A stretch of DNA of 8,588 nucleotides from Bacteroidales bacterium. GTDB taxonomy: Bacteria; Bacteroidota; Bacteroidia; Bacteroidales; Tenuifilaceae. Each line of letters starts with the position of its first letter. Positions within the stretch are counted from its first letter, which is position 1. This document shows positions 1 to 6,661 of the stretch, in pieces. The translations under genes were made by a program, and so were the position numbers. The stretch is from NCBI GenBank assembly GCA_008933525.1, contig WBUV01000111.1, forward strand, positions 1 through 8,588. Direction: 5' to 3'. Under the pieces are notes generated by a model that did no database searches, was not told where the DNA came from, and saw only the letters and a program-made list of their open reading frames with translations.

Positions 1-1740
1 ATTGTAGTGCGTTACAATAGAACAGAGGATGAGATTTTTGCAAGTTTCGATCCCGAGTTGAAACGTTACAAACTGCCAAAGTTCAAAAAGACTAACCAGA
101 AGACATCAATCACCCTTAAGCCAATTGTTCGTAAAGGACAACAGATTAAGAAAGGTGATATTTTAACCGAAGGTTATGCTACCCGTCAGGGTGAGTTAGC
201 CCTAGGACGTAACCTTAAAGTTGCATTCATGCCCTGGAAGGGTTACAACTTTGAGGATGCTATTGTGGTTAGCGAAAGATTAATTCGCGAGGATTACTTC
301 ACTTCGATTCATATCGATGAGTACACCCTTGAGGTACGCGATACTAAAAGGGGTATGGAAGAGTTAACTTCCGATATACCAAACGTTTCCGAAGAGGCTA
401 CCAAAAACCTCGACGAGAACGGTATGATTCGTATTGGTGCGAATGTTGTTCCTGGCGATATTCTAATTGGAAAGATTACTCCAAAAGGAGAGTCCGATCC
501 AACCCCAGAAGAAAAATTGTTAAGAGCAATCTTTGGTGATAAAGCTGGTGATGTTAAAGATGCATCGTTGAAAGCATCGCCTTCGTTGCATGGTGTTGTT
601 GTCGATAAAATGTTGTTCTCTAGAGCCGTTAAGGATGAGAGAGATCAGAAGAAAGCAAAGAGTAACGAGAAAGGTATTCTTGAGAAGATCGACAATGAAT
701 TTAACCGTCATGCTGCCGACTTGCTTAACAAACTTGTTGATAAACTATTCGTTTTAGTTAATGGAAAAACATCGCAAGGAGTATCCGATAACTTTGGTGG
801 AGAAATAATTCCACGTGGAGTTAAGTTTACCCAAAAGATGCTTGCCGAGATTGACTATATGAATGTTAATCCTAACAAGTGGACTACCGATAAACAGAAG
901 AATGATCTTATTAAAGCGGTTATTCAGAACTATATCCTTAAATGGAAAGAGTACGATGCTGAGTATAAGCGTAAGAAATTCAATGTAACTATTGGTGATG
1001 AGCTTCCTGCAGGTATTATGCAATTGGCGAAAGTATATATTGCTAAGAAGCGTAAGATTAAAGTAGGTGATAAAATGGCAGGTCGTCACGGTAATAAAGG
1101 TATCGTTGCAAAAGTTGTTCGTGACGAGGATATGCCTTACCTAGAGGACGGAACAACCGTTGATATTGTGTTGAACCCACTGGGTGTGCCTTCGCGTATG
1201 AACCTTGGACAGATTTACGAAACTGTTCTTGGCTGGGCAGGCTTAAAACTTGGCGAGCGTTTCAGTACACCAATTTTCGATGGCGCTTCGCTTGAAGATA
1301 TCACTGAATATACTAATAAGGCAGGATTACCATCGTTTGGTACAACTTATCTTTATGATGGCGGTACTGGAGAGCGTTTCGACCAGCCTGCAACAGTAGG
1401 TGTTATTTATATGCTGAAGTTAGGTCACATGGTTGACGATAAAATGCACGCTCGTTCAATTGGACCATACTCACTTATTACACAACAACCTCTTGGTGGT
1501 AAAGCACAATTTGGAGGTCAGCGTTTCGGTGAAATGGAGGTATGGGCGCTAGAAGCGTTTGGTGCATCGCATATCCTACAGGAGATTCTTACAATCAAGT
1601 CCGACGACGTGGTTGGTAGGGCTAAAGCCTACGAATCCATTGTTAAGGGTGAATCCATGCCACAAGCAGGCATACCTGAATCACTAAATGTACTGTTACA
1701 CGAGTTGCGTGGTTTAGGGTTAAGCATTAACCTTGATTAA
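1..1740 (+). CDS. rpoB: DNA-directed RNA polymerase subunit beta, C-terminal part (5' truncated)
   Basis: This is the C-terminal 579 codons of RNA polymerase beta, one of the two large catalytic subunits. The frame is open to base 1, so the GTG at base 7 is an internal valine and not a start. The part holding the rifampicin pocket is upstream of the window. Visible landmarks, numbered from the first codon, are: [20 protein letters not shown] at about 69-88; [20 protein letters not shown] at about 168-187; a lysine-rich helical stretch at about 210-335 that fits the lineage-specific insertion of E. coli beta; and [12 protein letters not shown] from 356. The two lysines in that last motif (358 and 366) keep the 8-residue spacing of the active-site lysines K1065 and K1073 of E. 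coli. Further on are [30 protein letters not shown] and the clamp-associated tail [11 protein letters not shown], ending in SINLD. The ORF is intact, with no frameshift. It lies 77 bases upstream of rpoC, the usual order. Identity is certain. Confidence 0.98.
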   Translation: MVVRYNRTEDEIFASFDPELKRYKLPKFKKTNQKTSITLKPIVRKGQQIKKGDILTEGYATRQGELALGRNLKVAFMPWKGYNFEDAIVVSERLIREDYFTSIHIDEYTLEVRDTKRGMEELTSDIPNVSEEATKNLDENGMIRIGANVVPGDILIGKITPKGESDPTPEEKLLRAIFGDKAGDVKDASLKASPSLHGVVVDKMLFSRAVKDERDQKKAKSNEKGILEKIDNEFNRHAADLLNKLVDKLFVLVNGKTSQGVSDNFGGEIIPRGVKFTQKMLAEIDYMNVNPNKWTTDKQKNDLIKAVIQNYILKWKEYDAEYKRKKFNVTIGDELPAGIMQLAKVYIAKKRKIKVGDKMAGRHGNKGIVAKVVRDEDMPYLEDGTTVDIVLNPLGVPSRMNLGQIYETVLGWAGLKLGERFSTPIFDGASLEDITEYTNKAGLPSFGTTYLYDGGTGERFDQPATVGVIYMLKLGHMVDDKMHARSIGPYSLITQQPLGGKAQFGGQRFGEMEVWALEAFGASHILQEILTIKSDDVVGRAKAYESIVKGESMPQAGIPESLNVLLHELRGLGLSINLD

Positions 1741-1758
1741 CACGTTTTGCGATATCAT

Positions 1759-1783
1759 ACTGGGAGGTAAAACTCCCAGTTTT
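1759..1783 (+). other. Hairpin in the rpoB-rpoC spacer (possible attenuator or processing site)
   Basis: ACTGGGAG (1759-1766) pairs perfectly with CTCCCAGT (1773-1780) around a six-base loop. Only four T follow before an A run, so it is a weak terminator at best. An alternative, mutually exclusive pairing of AAAACT (1769-1774) with AGTTTT (1778-1783) overlaps it, with a three-base loop. The hairpin sits between two genes that must both be expressed, so partial termination, RNase processing or stabilisation of a 3' end are all more plausible than a full stop. The structure is read from the sequence; the role is inferred. Confidence 0.5.
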
Positions 1784-1817
1784 AAAAAGCAAGGCTTAAC
1801 TATTTAATATTCAAAAT

Positions 1818-4800
1818 ATGTCGTTCAGAAGGGAAAATAAGGTTAAGAGCAACTTTTCTAAAATTACTATCAGTCTTGCATCGCCAGAAGAAATTCTTGA
1901 GCGTTCGAGCGGAGAGGTGCTAAAACCCGAAACCATCAATTATAGAACATACAAACCTGAACGCGACGGACTTTTCTGTGAGCGCATTTTTGGTCCTGTA
2001 AAGGATTATGAGTGCCATTGCGGTAAGTATAAGCGAATCCGTTATAAAGGGATTGTTTGTGACCGTTGCGGAGTTGAGGTTACAGAGAAGAAAGTTCGAC
2101 GTGAGAGAATGGGACATATCAACTTGGTTGTTCCCGTAGCTCATATCTGGTACTTCAGATCACTACCCAACAAAATAGGTTACCTATTGGGTTTACCATC
2201 CAAGAAATTGGATGCAATTATTTACTATGAGCGTTATGTCGTAATCAATGCTGGTATTAAGGCTGCCGATGGTATAAAGTATCTCGATTTTTTAACTGAA
2301 GAAGAATATCTTGATATTTTGGATACTCTGCCAAAGGAAAATCAATACCTTGATGATAGCGATCCTAATAAGTTCATGGCAGGAATGGGAGCAGAGGCTT
2401 TATACACTCTACTTTCCAGAATTGATTTAGATGAACTTTCCTACGATTTACGTCATAAGGCAAACAATGAAACTTCGCAACAAAGAAAAAGTGAAGCTTT
2501 AAAACGATTACATGTTGTTGAGGCGTTCCGTGAATCGGTTCAGATTAATAAGCCAGAATGGATGATCTTAAAGGTTATCCCTGTGATTCCACCAGAATTA
2601 CGTCCTTTGGTTCCATTGGATGGAGGTAGATTTGCTACTTCGGACCTGAACGATTTATACCGTAGAGTTATTATTCGAAATAATCGTTTAAAAAGACTTA
2701 TTGAGATTAAGGCTCCTGAGGTTATTCTTCGTAACGAAAAACGTATGCTTCAGGAAGCGGTTGACTCGTTATTCGATAATTCTCGTAAATCCAACGCTGT
2801 TAAGACCGATGCAAACCGTCCGCTTAAATCTCTTAGCGACAGTTTGAAGGGTAAACAAGGACGTTTCCGTCAGAACTTACTCGGTAAACGTGTTGACTAC
2901 TCTGCACGTTCGGTAATTGTTGTTGGTCCAGAGTTAAAGATGCATGAGTGCGGATTACCTAAGGATATGGCTGCAGAGCTATACAAACCATTTGTTATCC
3001 GTAAATTAATAGAGAGAGGAATTGTAAAAACAGTAAAATCGGCTAAAAAGATAGTTGACCGTAAAGATCCTGTAGTTTGGGATATACTTGAAAACGTTCT
3101 TAAAGGCCATCCAGTACTGTTGAACCGTGCTCCTACCTTGCACCGTTTAGGTATTCAGGCTTTCCAGCCAAAACTTATTGAAGGTAAAGCAATTCAATTA
3201 CACCCACTTTCCTGTACAGCGTTCAACGCCGACTTCGATGGTGACCAAATGGCGGTTCACTTGCCATTGAGCAATGAGGCTGTATTGGAAGCTCAAATCT
3301 TGATGCTAGGTTCGCACAACATTCTCAACCCTGCTAATGGTGCACCTATTACCGTACCTTCGCAGGATATGGTTTTGGGTCTATACTATATCACAAAGCA
3401 ACGTAAAGGTGCTAAAGGTGAAGGATTAATTTTCTATTCTCCAGAGGAAGTTCTAATTGCTTATAACGAGAAGGCTGTTGACCTACACGCAATCATAAAG
3501 GTTCGTTTAACCTTGAGTGATGCTGAAGGTAATGTAACTCACTCACTAATGGAAACAACTGTTGGTCGTGTTATCTTCAACCAGTACGTTCCAAAAGAAA
3601 TGGGATATATTAACGAAGTATTGACCAAAAAGTCGCTTCGTGATATTATTGGTACTACTTTGAAGAAGACAGGAACTTCACGTACTGCTCAATTCCTTGA
3701 TGATATCAAAGATTTGGGTTATTACATGGCGTTTAGAGGTGGTTTGTCATTCAACCTTAACGATGTTGTAATTCCTGCAGAAAAAGCTTCACTTGTTGAG
3801 GAAGGTTATGAGCAAGTTGATGAGGTTATGGCCAACTACAATATGGGTCTTATTACCAACAACGAACGTTATAACCAAATTATCGATATTTGGACACACA
3901 CTAATGCTAAGTTAACTCTAACTCTACTTAAGAATCTATCGGGCGATAATCAAGGATTCAACTCTATCTATATGATGCTTGATTCCGGAGCTCGTGGTTC
4001 TAAGGAGCAGATTCGTCAGCTTTGCGGTATGCGTGGTCTGATGGCTAAACCTCAGAAATCGGGTGCTACTGGAAATGAGATTATTGAGAACCCAATTCTT
4101 TCAAACTTTAAGGAAGGATTATCAGTTCTTGAGTACTTTATTTCAACCCACGGTGCTCGTAAGGGTCTTGCCGATACCGCTCTTAAAACTGCCGATGCTG
4201 GTTACTTAACCCGTCGTTTGGTTGACGTATCGCAGGATGTTATTATAACAGAGCCAGATTGCGGCACTCTTCGTGGATTGGTTGCTACAGCGATTAAGAA
4301 GAATGAGGAGGTTGTTGAAACTCTATACGAGAGAATTCTTGGTAGAACTACTGTGCACAATGTTTACCATCCATTAACAGGCGCATTAATTGTTTCTGCT
4401 GGTGAAGAAGTAACAGAGGAAATTGCACTTGAAATTGAGAATTCACCCATTGAACAAGTCGAAATTCGTTCAGTATTAACTTGCGAATCGAGAAAAGGAG
4501 TTTGTGGAAAATGTTATGGACGTAACCTTGCAACTGGACGTATGGTTCAGAAGGGTGAGGCTGTAGGGGTTATCGCCGCTCAAAGTATCGGTGAGCCAGG
4601 TACTCAGCTTACACTTCGTACATTCCACGTGGGGGGTACCGCTTCTAACATAATTTCTGATTCTAAGATTATTGCTCGCTTTGAGGGACGTGCCGAAATA
4701 GAAGAATTGAAAACTGTTTCGCGTGATGACGAAAATGGAAATCCTTACAATATCGTTATTGGGCGTCTTGCCGAAATGCGTATTGTTGATTTAAATACTG

Positions 4801-6095
4801 GTATTACATTATCAACTCATACAATTCCTTACGGATCCAAACTATACATTAACAACGAAGATGTTGTAAAGAAAGGACAACTTATTTGTGAATGGGATCC
4901 ATGGAATGCGTTAATTATCTCTGAGGTTAGCGGTAAAGTAGCTTTCGATTCACTAATAAAAGATGTTACTTTCCGTGAAGAATCTGATGAGCAAACCGGT
5001 TACCGCGAGAAGGTTATTATCGATTCGCGCGATAAGACTAAAAACCCTGCAATCAAAATTACCGACGAGAAGGGCGATGTGATTCGTTTATATAACATCC
5101 CTGTTTCATCGCACATTGTTGTTGATGAGGGAAGCACAGTACTTGCCGGTGAAACTCTTGTTAAAATTCCAAGAGCGATGGGTAAGTCGGGTGATATCAC
5201 CGGAGGTCTTCCTCGAGTAACTGAGTTATTCGAAGCACGTAACCCATCTAACCCTGCCGTAGTATCAGAGATTGATGGTGAGGTTACATTTGCGAAGATT
5301 AAGAGAGGAAACCGTGAGATTAACGTTACTTCAAAGACTGGGGAGGTTAAGAAATACTTAGTTCCACTTTCAAAACAAATTCTTGTTCAGGAGAACGATT
5401 ACGTTAAGGCAGGTATTCCACTATCCGATGGAGCTATTACTCCAAGCGATATTCTTGCAATCAAAGGTCCTACAAAGGTTCAGGAGTATATTGTTAACGA
5501 GGTTCAGGAGGTTTACCGTTTACAGGGTGTAAAAATCAACGACAAGCATTTCGAGGTGATTGTTCGCCAGATGATGCGTAAGGTTGAGATTGACGATCCA
5601 GGCGATACCCGTTTCCTTGAAAAGCAAATTGTTGATAAGTGGGAGTTCATTGAGGAGAACGATTACATCTTTGATAAAAAGGTTGTAGTTGATGCCGGTG
5701 ATGCTGTTGGATTCCGTCCAGGTCAGATTATTACTGCAAGGGTGCTCCGCGATGAGAATTCTAAACTTAAGCGTAAGGATATGAAGTTAATCCAAGCTCG
5801 CGATGCAGTTTCTGCAACATCGAGTCAGGTGCTTCAGGGTATCACAAGAGCAGCTCTACAGACCAATAGCTTTATGTCGGCTGCATCGTTCCAGGAAACC
5901 ACTAAGGTACTTAACGAGGCTGCAATCTTCGGAAAGGTTGATACCTTGGAAGGCTTGAAGGAGAACGTAATTTGTGGTCACTTAATTCCTGCGGGTACTG
6001 GTCTTCGTGAGTTCGATAAATTAGTAGTTTATTCAAAGGACGATCACGATTTGATTGAAAGATCTAAAAGCGCAGTTACTGTTGACGAGGAATAA
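1818..6095 (+). CDS. rpoC: DNA-directed RNA polymerase subunit beta' (complete)
   Basis: Complete 1425-aa beta', the subunit carrying the catalytic magnesium site. In order: N-terminal zinc site C66, C68, C81, C84; the clamp; the switch/lid region around [20 protein letters not shown] (345-364); NADFDGD at 470-476, whose aspartates 472, 474 and 476 bind Mg; the bridge helix at about 776-807 ([20 protein letters not shown]); the second zinc site C815, C889, C896, C899; and the trigger loop from about 913 ([20 protein letters not shown]). The trigger loop is interrupted by an insertion at about 944-1121 resembling SI3 of E. coli, then resumes as [19 protein letters not shown]. Near the C-terminus are [13 protein letters not shown] and [15 protein letters not shown]. 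The ATG at 1818 gives the expected N-terminus. The bases before it (TATTCAAAAT) hold no Shine-Dalgarno, as is normal in Bacteroidota. At the trigger-loop tip, residue 933 is Leu where E. coli has Met932. A strong terminator follows the stop within 60 bases. Identity is certain. Confidence 0.99.
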   Translation: MSFRRENKVKSNFSKITISLASPEEILERSSGEVLKPETINYRTYKPERDGLFCERIFGPVKDYECHCGKYKRIRYKGIVCDRCGVEVTEKKVRRERMGHINLVVPVAHIWYFRSLPNKIGYLLGLPSKKLDAIIYYERYVVINAGIKAADGIKYLDFLTEEEYLDILDTLPKENQYLDDSDPNKFMAGMGAEALYTLLSRIDLDELSYDLRHKANNETSQQRKSEALKRLHVVEAFRESVQINKPEWMILKVIPVIPPELRPLVPLDGGRFATSDLNDLYRRVIIRNNRLKRLIEIKAPEVILRNEKRMLQEAVDSLFDNSRKSNAVKTDANRPLKSLSDSLKGKQGRFRQNLLGKRVDYSARSVIVVGPELKMHECGLPKDMAAELYKPFVIRKLIERGIVKTVKSAKKIVDRKDPVVWDILENVLKGHPVLLNRAPTLHRLGIQAFQPKLIEGKAIQLHPLSCTAFNADFDGDQMAVHLPLSNEAVLEAQILMLGSHNILNPANGAPITVPSQDMVLGLYYITKQRKGAKGEGLIFYSPEEVLIAYNEKAVDLHAIIKVRLTLSDAEGNVTHSLMETTVGRVIFNQYVPKEMGYINEVLTKKSLRDIIGTTLKKTGTSRTAQFLDDIKDLGYYMAFRGGLSFNLNDVVIPAEKASLVEEGYEQVDEVMANYNMGLITNNERYNQIIDIWTHTNAKLTLTLLKNLSGDNQGFNSIYMMLDSGARGSKEQIRQLCGMRGLMAKPQKSGATGNEIIENPILSNFKEGLSVLEYFISTHGARKGLADTALKTADAGYLTRRLVDVSQDVIITEPDCGTLRGLVATAIKKNEEVVETLYERILGRTTVHNVYHPLTGALIVSAGEEVTEEIALEIENSPIEQVEIRSVLTCESRKGVCGKCYGRNLATGRMVQKGEAVGVIAAQSIGEPGTQLTLRTFHVGGTASNIISDSKIIARFEGRAEIEELKTVSRDDENGNPYNIVIGRLAEMRIVDLNTGITLSTHTIPYGSKLYINNEDVVKKGQLICEWDPWNALIISEVSGKVAFDSLIKDVTFREESDEQTGYREKVIIDSRDKTKNPAIKITDEKGDVIRLYNIPVSSHIVVDEGSTVLAGETLVKIPRAMGKSGDITGGLPRVTELFEARNPSNPAVVSEIDGEVTFAKIKRGNREINVTSKTGEVKKYLVPLSKQILVQENDYVKAGIPLSDGAITPSDILAIKGPTKVQEYIVNEVQEVYRLQGVKINDKHFEVIVRQMMRKVEIDDPGDTRFLEKQIVDKWEFIEENDYIFDKKVVVDAGDAVGFRPGQIITARVLRDENSKLKRKDMKLIQARDAVSATSSQVLQGITRAALQTNSFMSAASFQETTKVLNEAAIFGKVDTLEGLKENVICGHLIPAGTGLREFDKLVVYSKDDHDLIERSKSAVTVDEE
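4647..5180 (+). other. SI3-type insertion within the rpoC trigger loop (approximate limits)
   Basis: Residues about 944-1121 of beta' lie between the two halves of the trigger loop (…TLRTFHVGG and [10 protein letters not shown]…). They contain beta-rich, hybrid-motif-like segments such as [19 protein letters not shown] and [11 protein letters not shown]. The matching E. coli segment has VPYGA, VANWDPH and ITEVSGFVRF, so it is the same kind of insertion. From established knowledge, it is shared by several Gram-negative phyla and is absent from Firmicutes. Edges are estimated by eye to within about ten residues. Confidence 0.8.
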
Positions 6096-6115
6096 ATAAT
6101 ATACATTGATAAAAG

Positions 6116-6148
6116 AAGGAGTTGATCGGAATGATCAACTCTTTTTTT
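6116..6148 (+). terminator. Intrinsic terminator of rpoBC
   Basis: A nine-base-pair perfect stem, GAGTTGATC (6119-6127) with GATCAACTC (6133-6141) and loop GGAAT, is followed at once by seven T (6142-6148). The A/G-rich bases just upstream can extend the stem against the T run. It begins 20 bases after the rpoC stop, so it should end the rpoBC transcript and make the next gene a separate unit. Confidence 0.92.
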
Positions 6149-6242
6149 GTTTAGTGAGTTGGCCTAATAACACATCGAAAAAAAATTTTTTCCAGTAATT
6201 TTCTTTAATTTAGCATCATTAATCCTTTAAAATACTTTTGCT
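6149..6242 (+). promoter_or_regulatory. Candidate promoter region of the DUF3467 gene
   Basis: The spacer between the rpoC terminator and the next start holds an A8T6 tract (6178-6191), likely intrinsically bent, and then AT-rich sequence. TACTTTTG at 6233-6240 matches the Bacteroidota -7 box TAnnTTTG exactly. TTTA at 6209-6212, 20 bases upstream, is a three-of-four match to the -33 box TTTG. Transcription would then start at or just inside the annotated ATG at 6243, implying a leaderless mRNA or use of the ATG at 6258. A weaker box, TAATTTAG (6206-6213, one mismatch), would leave a leader of about 25 bases but has no -33 partner. Which one is used cannot be told from sequence. Confidence 0.4.
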
Positions 6243-6563
6243 ATGAGCGATAACAAGATGAACCCAATTAACATTGAGATAAGTGATGAGGTTGCACAGG
6301 GAGTTTACTCAAACCTTGCCGTAATAACTCATTCATCATCAGAATTCATTATAGATTTTGTGCGTGTTATGCCGGGCATTCCAAAGGCTCAGGTTAAGAG
6401 TAGGATAATACTTACCCCTGATCACGCAAAACGCCTGCTCTTGGCTTTACAGGATAATATTGCCAAGTTTGAATCCAATATGGGAACAATCAAACTGCCA
6501 GAAGGAACCGAGGGAATGCCTCCATTCCCAATGAATTTTGGCGGTAAAGGTGGTGTTGCCTAA
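6243..6563 (+). CDS. DUF3467 family protein, function unknown
   Basis: A 106-aa protein that I recognise as the DUF3467 family, a small conserved protein often found next to rpoC in Bacteroidota. No biochemical function is established for it to my knowledge. Visible core features are IEISDEVAQGVYSNLAVITH (11-30), SSSEFIIDFVRVMPG (31-45), VKSRIILTPDHAKRLLLAL (51-69) and a tail rich in Gly, Pro and Met with PPFPMNFGGKGG (93-104). There is no signal peptide and no membrane segment, so it is probably cytoplasmic. The mix of predicted strands with one helix around HAKRLLLALQDNIAKF suggests a small alpha/beta fold. ATG 6243 gives the usual length and N-terminus, but the in-frame ATG at 6258 (Met6) is a real alternative given the promoter box touching 6243. 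It is separated from rpoC by a strong terminator and from the next gene by a long stem-loop, so it may be monocistronic. A link to transcription is only suggested by position. Confidence 0.9.
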   Translation: MSDNKMNPINIEISDEVAQGVYSNLAVITHSSSEFIIDFVRVMPGIPKAQVKSRIILTPDHAKRLLLALQDNIAKFESNMGTIKLPEGTEGMPPFPMNFGGKGGVA

Positions 6564-6578
6564 ATTTAAGATTTTAAA

Positions 6579-6637
6579 AGGGAATGTCGATTTTTGATTA
6601 AGAGTTAAACTTCTAAAATCAGAAATCGACATTCCTT
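6579..6637 (+). terminator. Long near-perfect stem-loop, probable terminator of the DUF3467 gene
   Basis: GGAATGTCGATTT (6581-6593) is exactly complementary to AAATCGACATTCC (6623-6635). Pairing continues inward through one G-U pair to GATT/AATC, giving 19 base pairs (6581-6599 with 6617-6635). Two weaker outer pairs reach 6579 and 6637, and the 17-base loop can form a further small stem (AGAG with TTCT). It starts 16 bases after the DUF3467 stop. The downstream tail TTGTTCATTATTT is T-rich but broken, so termination is plausible, not certain. It is much longer than a typical terminator; a small mobile-element remnant or an RNA-processing site are alternatives. Confidence 0.55.
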
Positions 6638-6647
6638 GTTCATTATT

Positions 6648-6655
6648 TAAATTTG
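6648..6655 (+). promoter_or_regulatory. Possible -7 box before the GH97 gene
   Basis: TAAATTTG matches the Bacteroidota -7 consensus TAnnTTTG exactly and ends seven bases before the ATG at 6662. Transcription from it would begin about at the ATG. I see no TTTG-like -33 box at the expected distance, where the arm of the stem-loop lies. It could be a chance match in AT-rich sequence. Confidence 0.25.
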
Positions 6656-6661
6656 ATAACT

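Noticed and set aside
7..9. GTG as a start codon for the first gene
   Set aside because: The frame is open to base 1, and the protein clearly lines up with the middle of RpoB, so this codon is internal.
1762..1767. GGGAGG as a ribosome binding site for rpoC
   Set aside because: It lies 50 bases before the ATG, is buried in a stem, and Bacteroidota genes rarely use Shine-Dalgarno sequences.
1741..1817. A full terminator and separate rpoC promoter between rpoB and rpoC
   Set aside because: The hairpin is followed by only four T, and no TAnnTTTG box with a -33 partner is visible. Co-transcription is the simpler reading.
6116..6154. AAGGAG followed nine bases later by an ATG opening a seven-codon frame (6131-6154)
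   Set aside because: It lies wholly inside the rpoC terminator. The match is a by-product of the A/G-rich stem base, and the peptide would be only seven residues.
6447..6632. Minus-strand 61-codon frame over the end of the DUF3467 gene
   Set aside because: It overlaps a convincing gene and the stem-loop, resembles no family and has no start context. The other minus-strand frames (for example 520-711, 754-1089, 1920-2144, 4348-4533, 5000-5200, 7471-7656) are likewise shadows of rpoB, rpoC and the GH97 gene.
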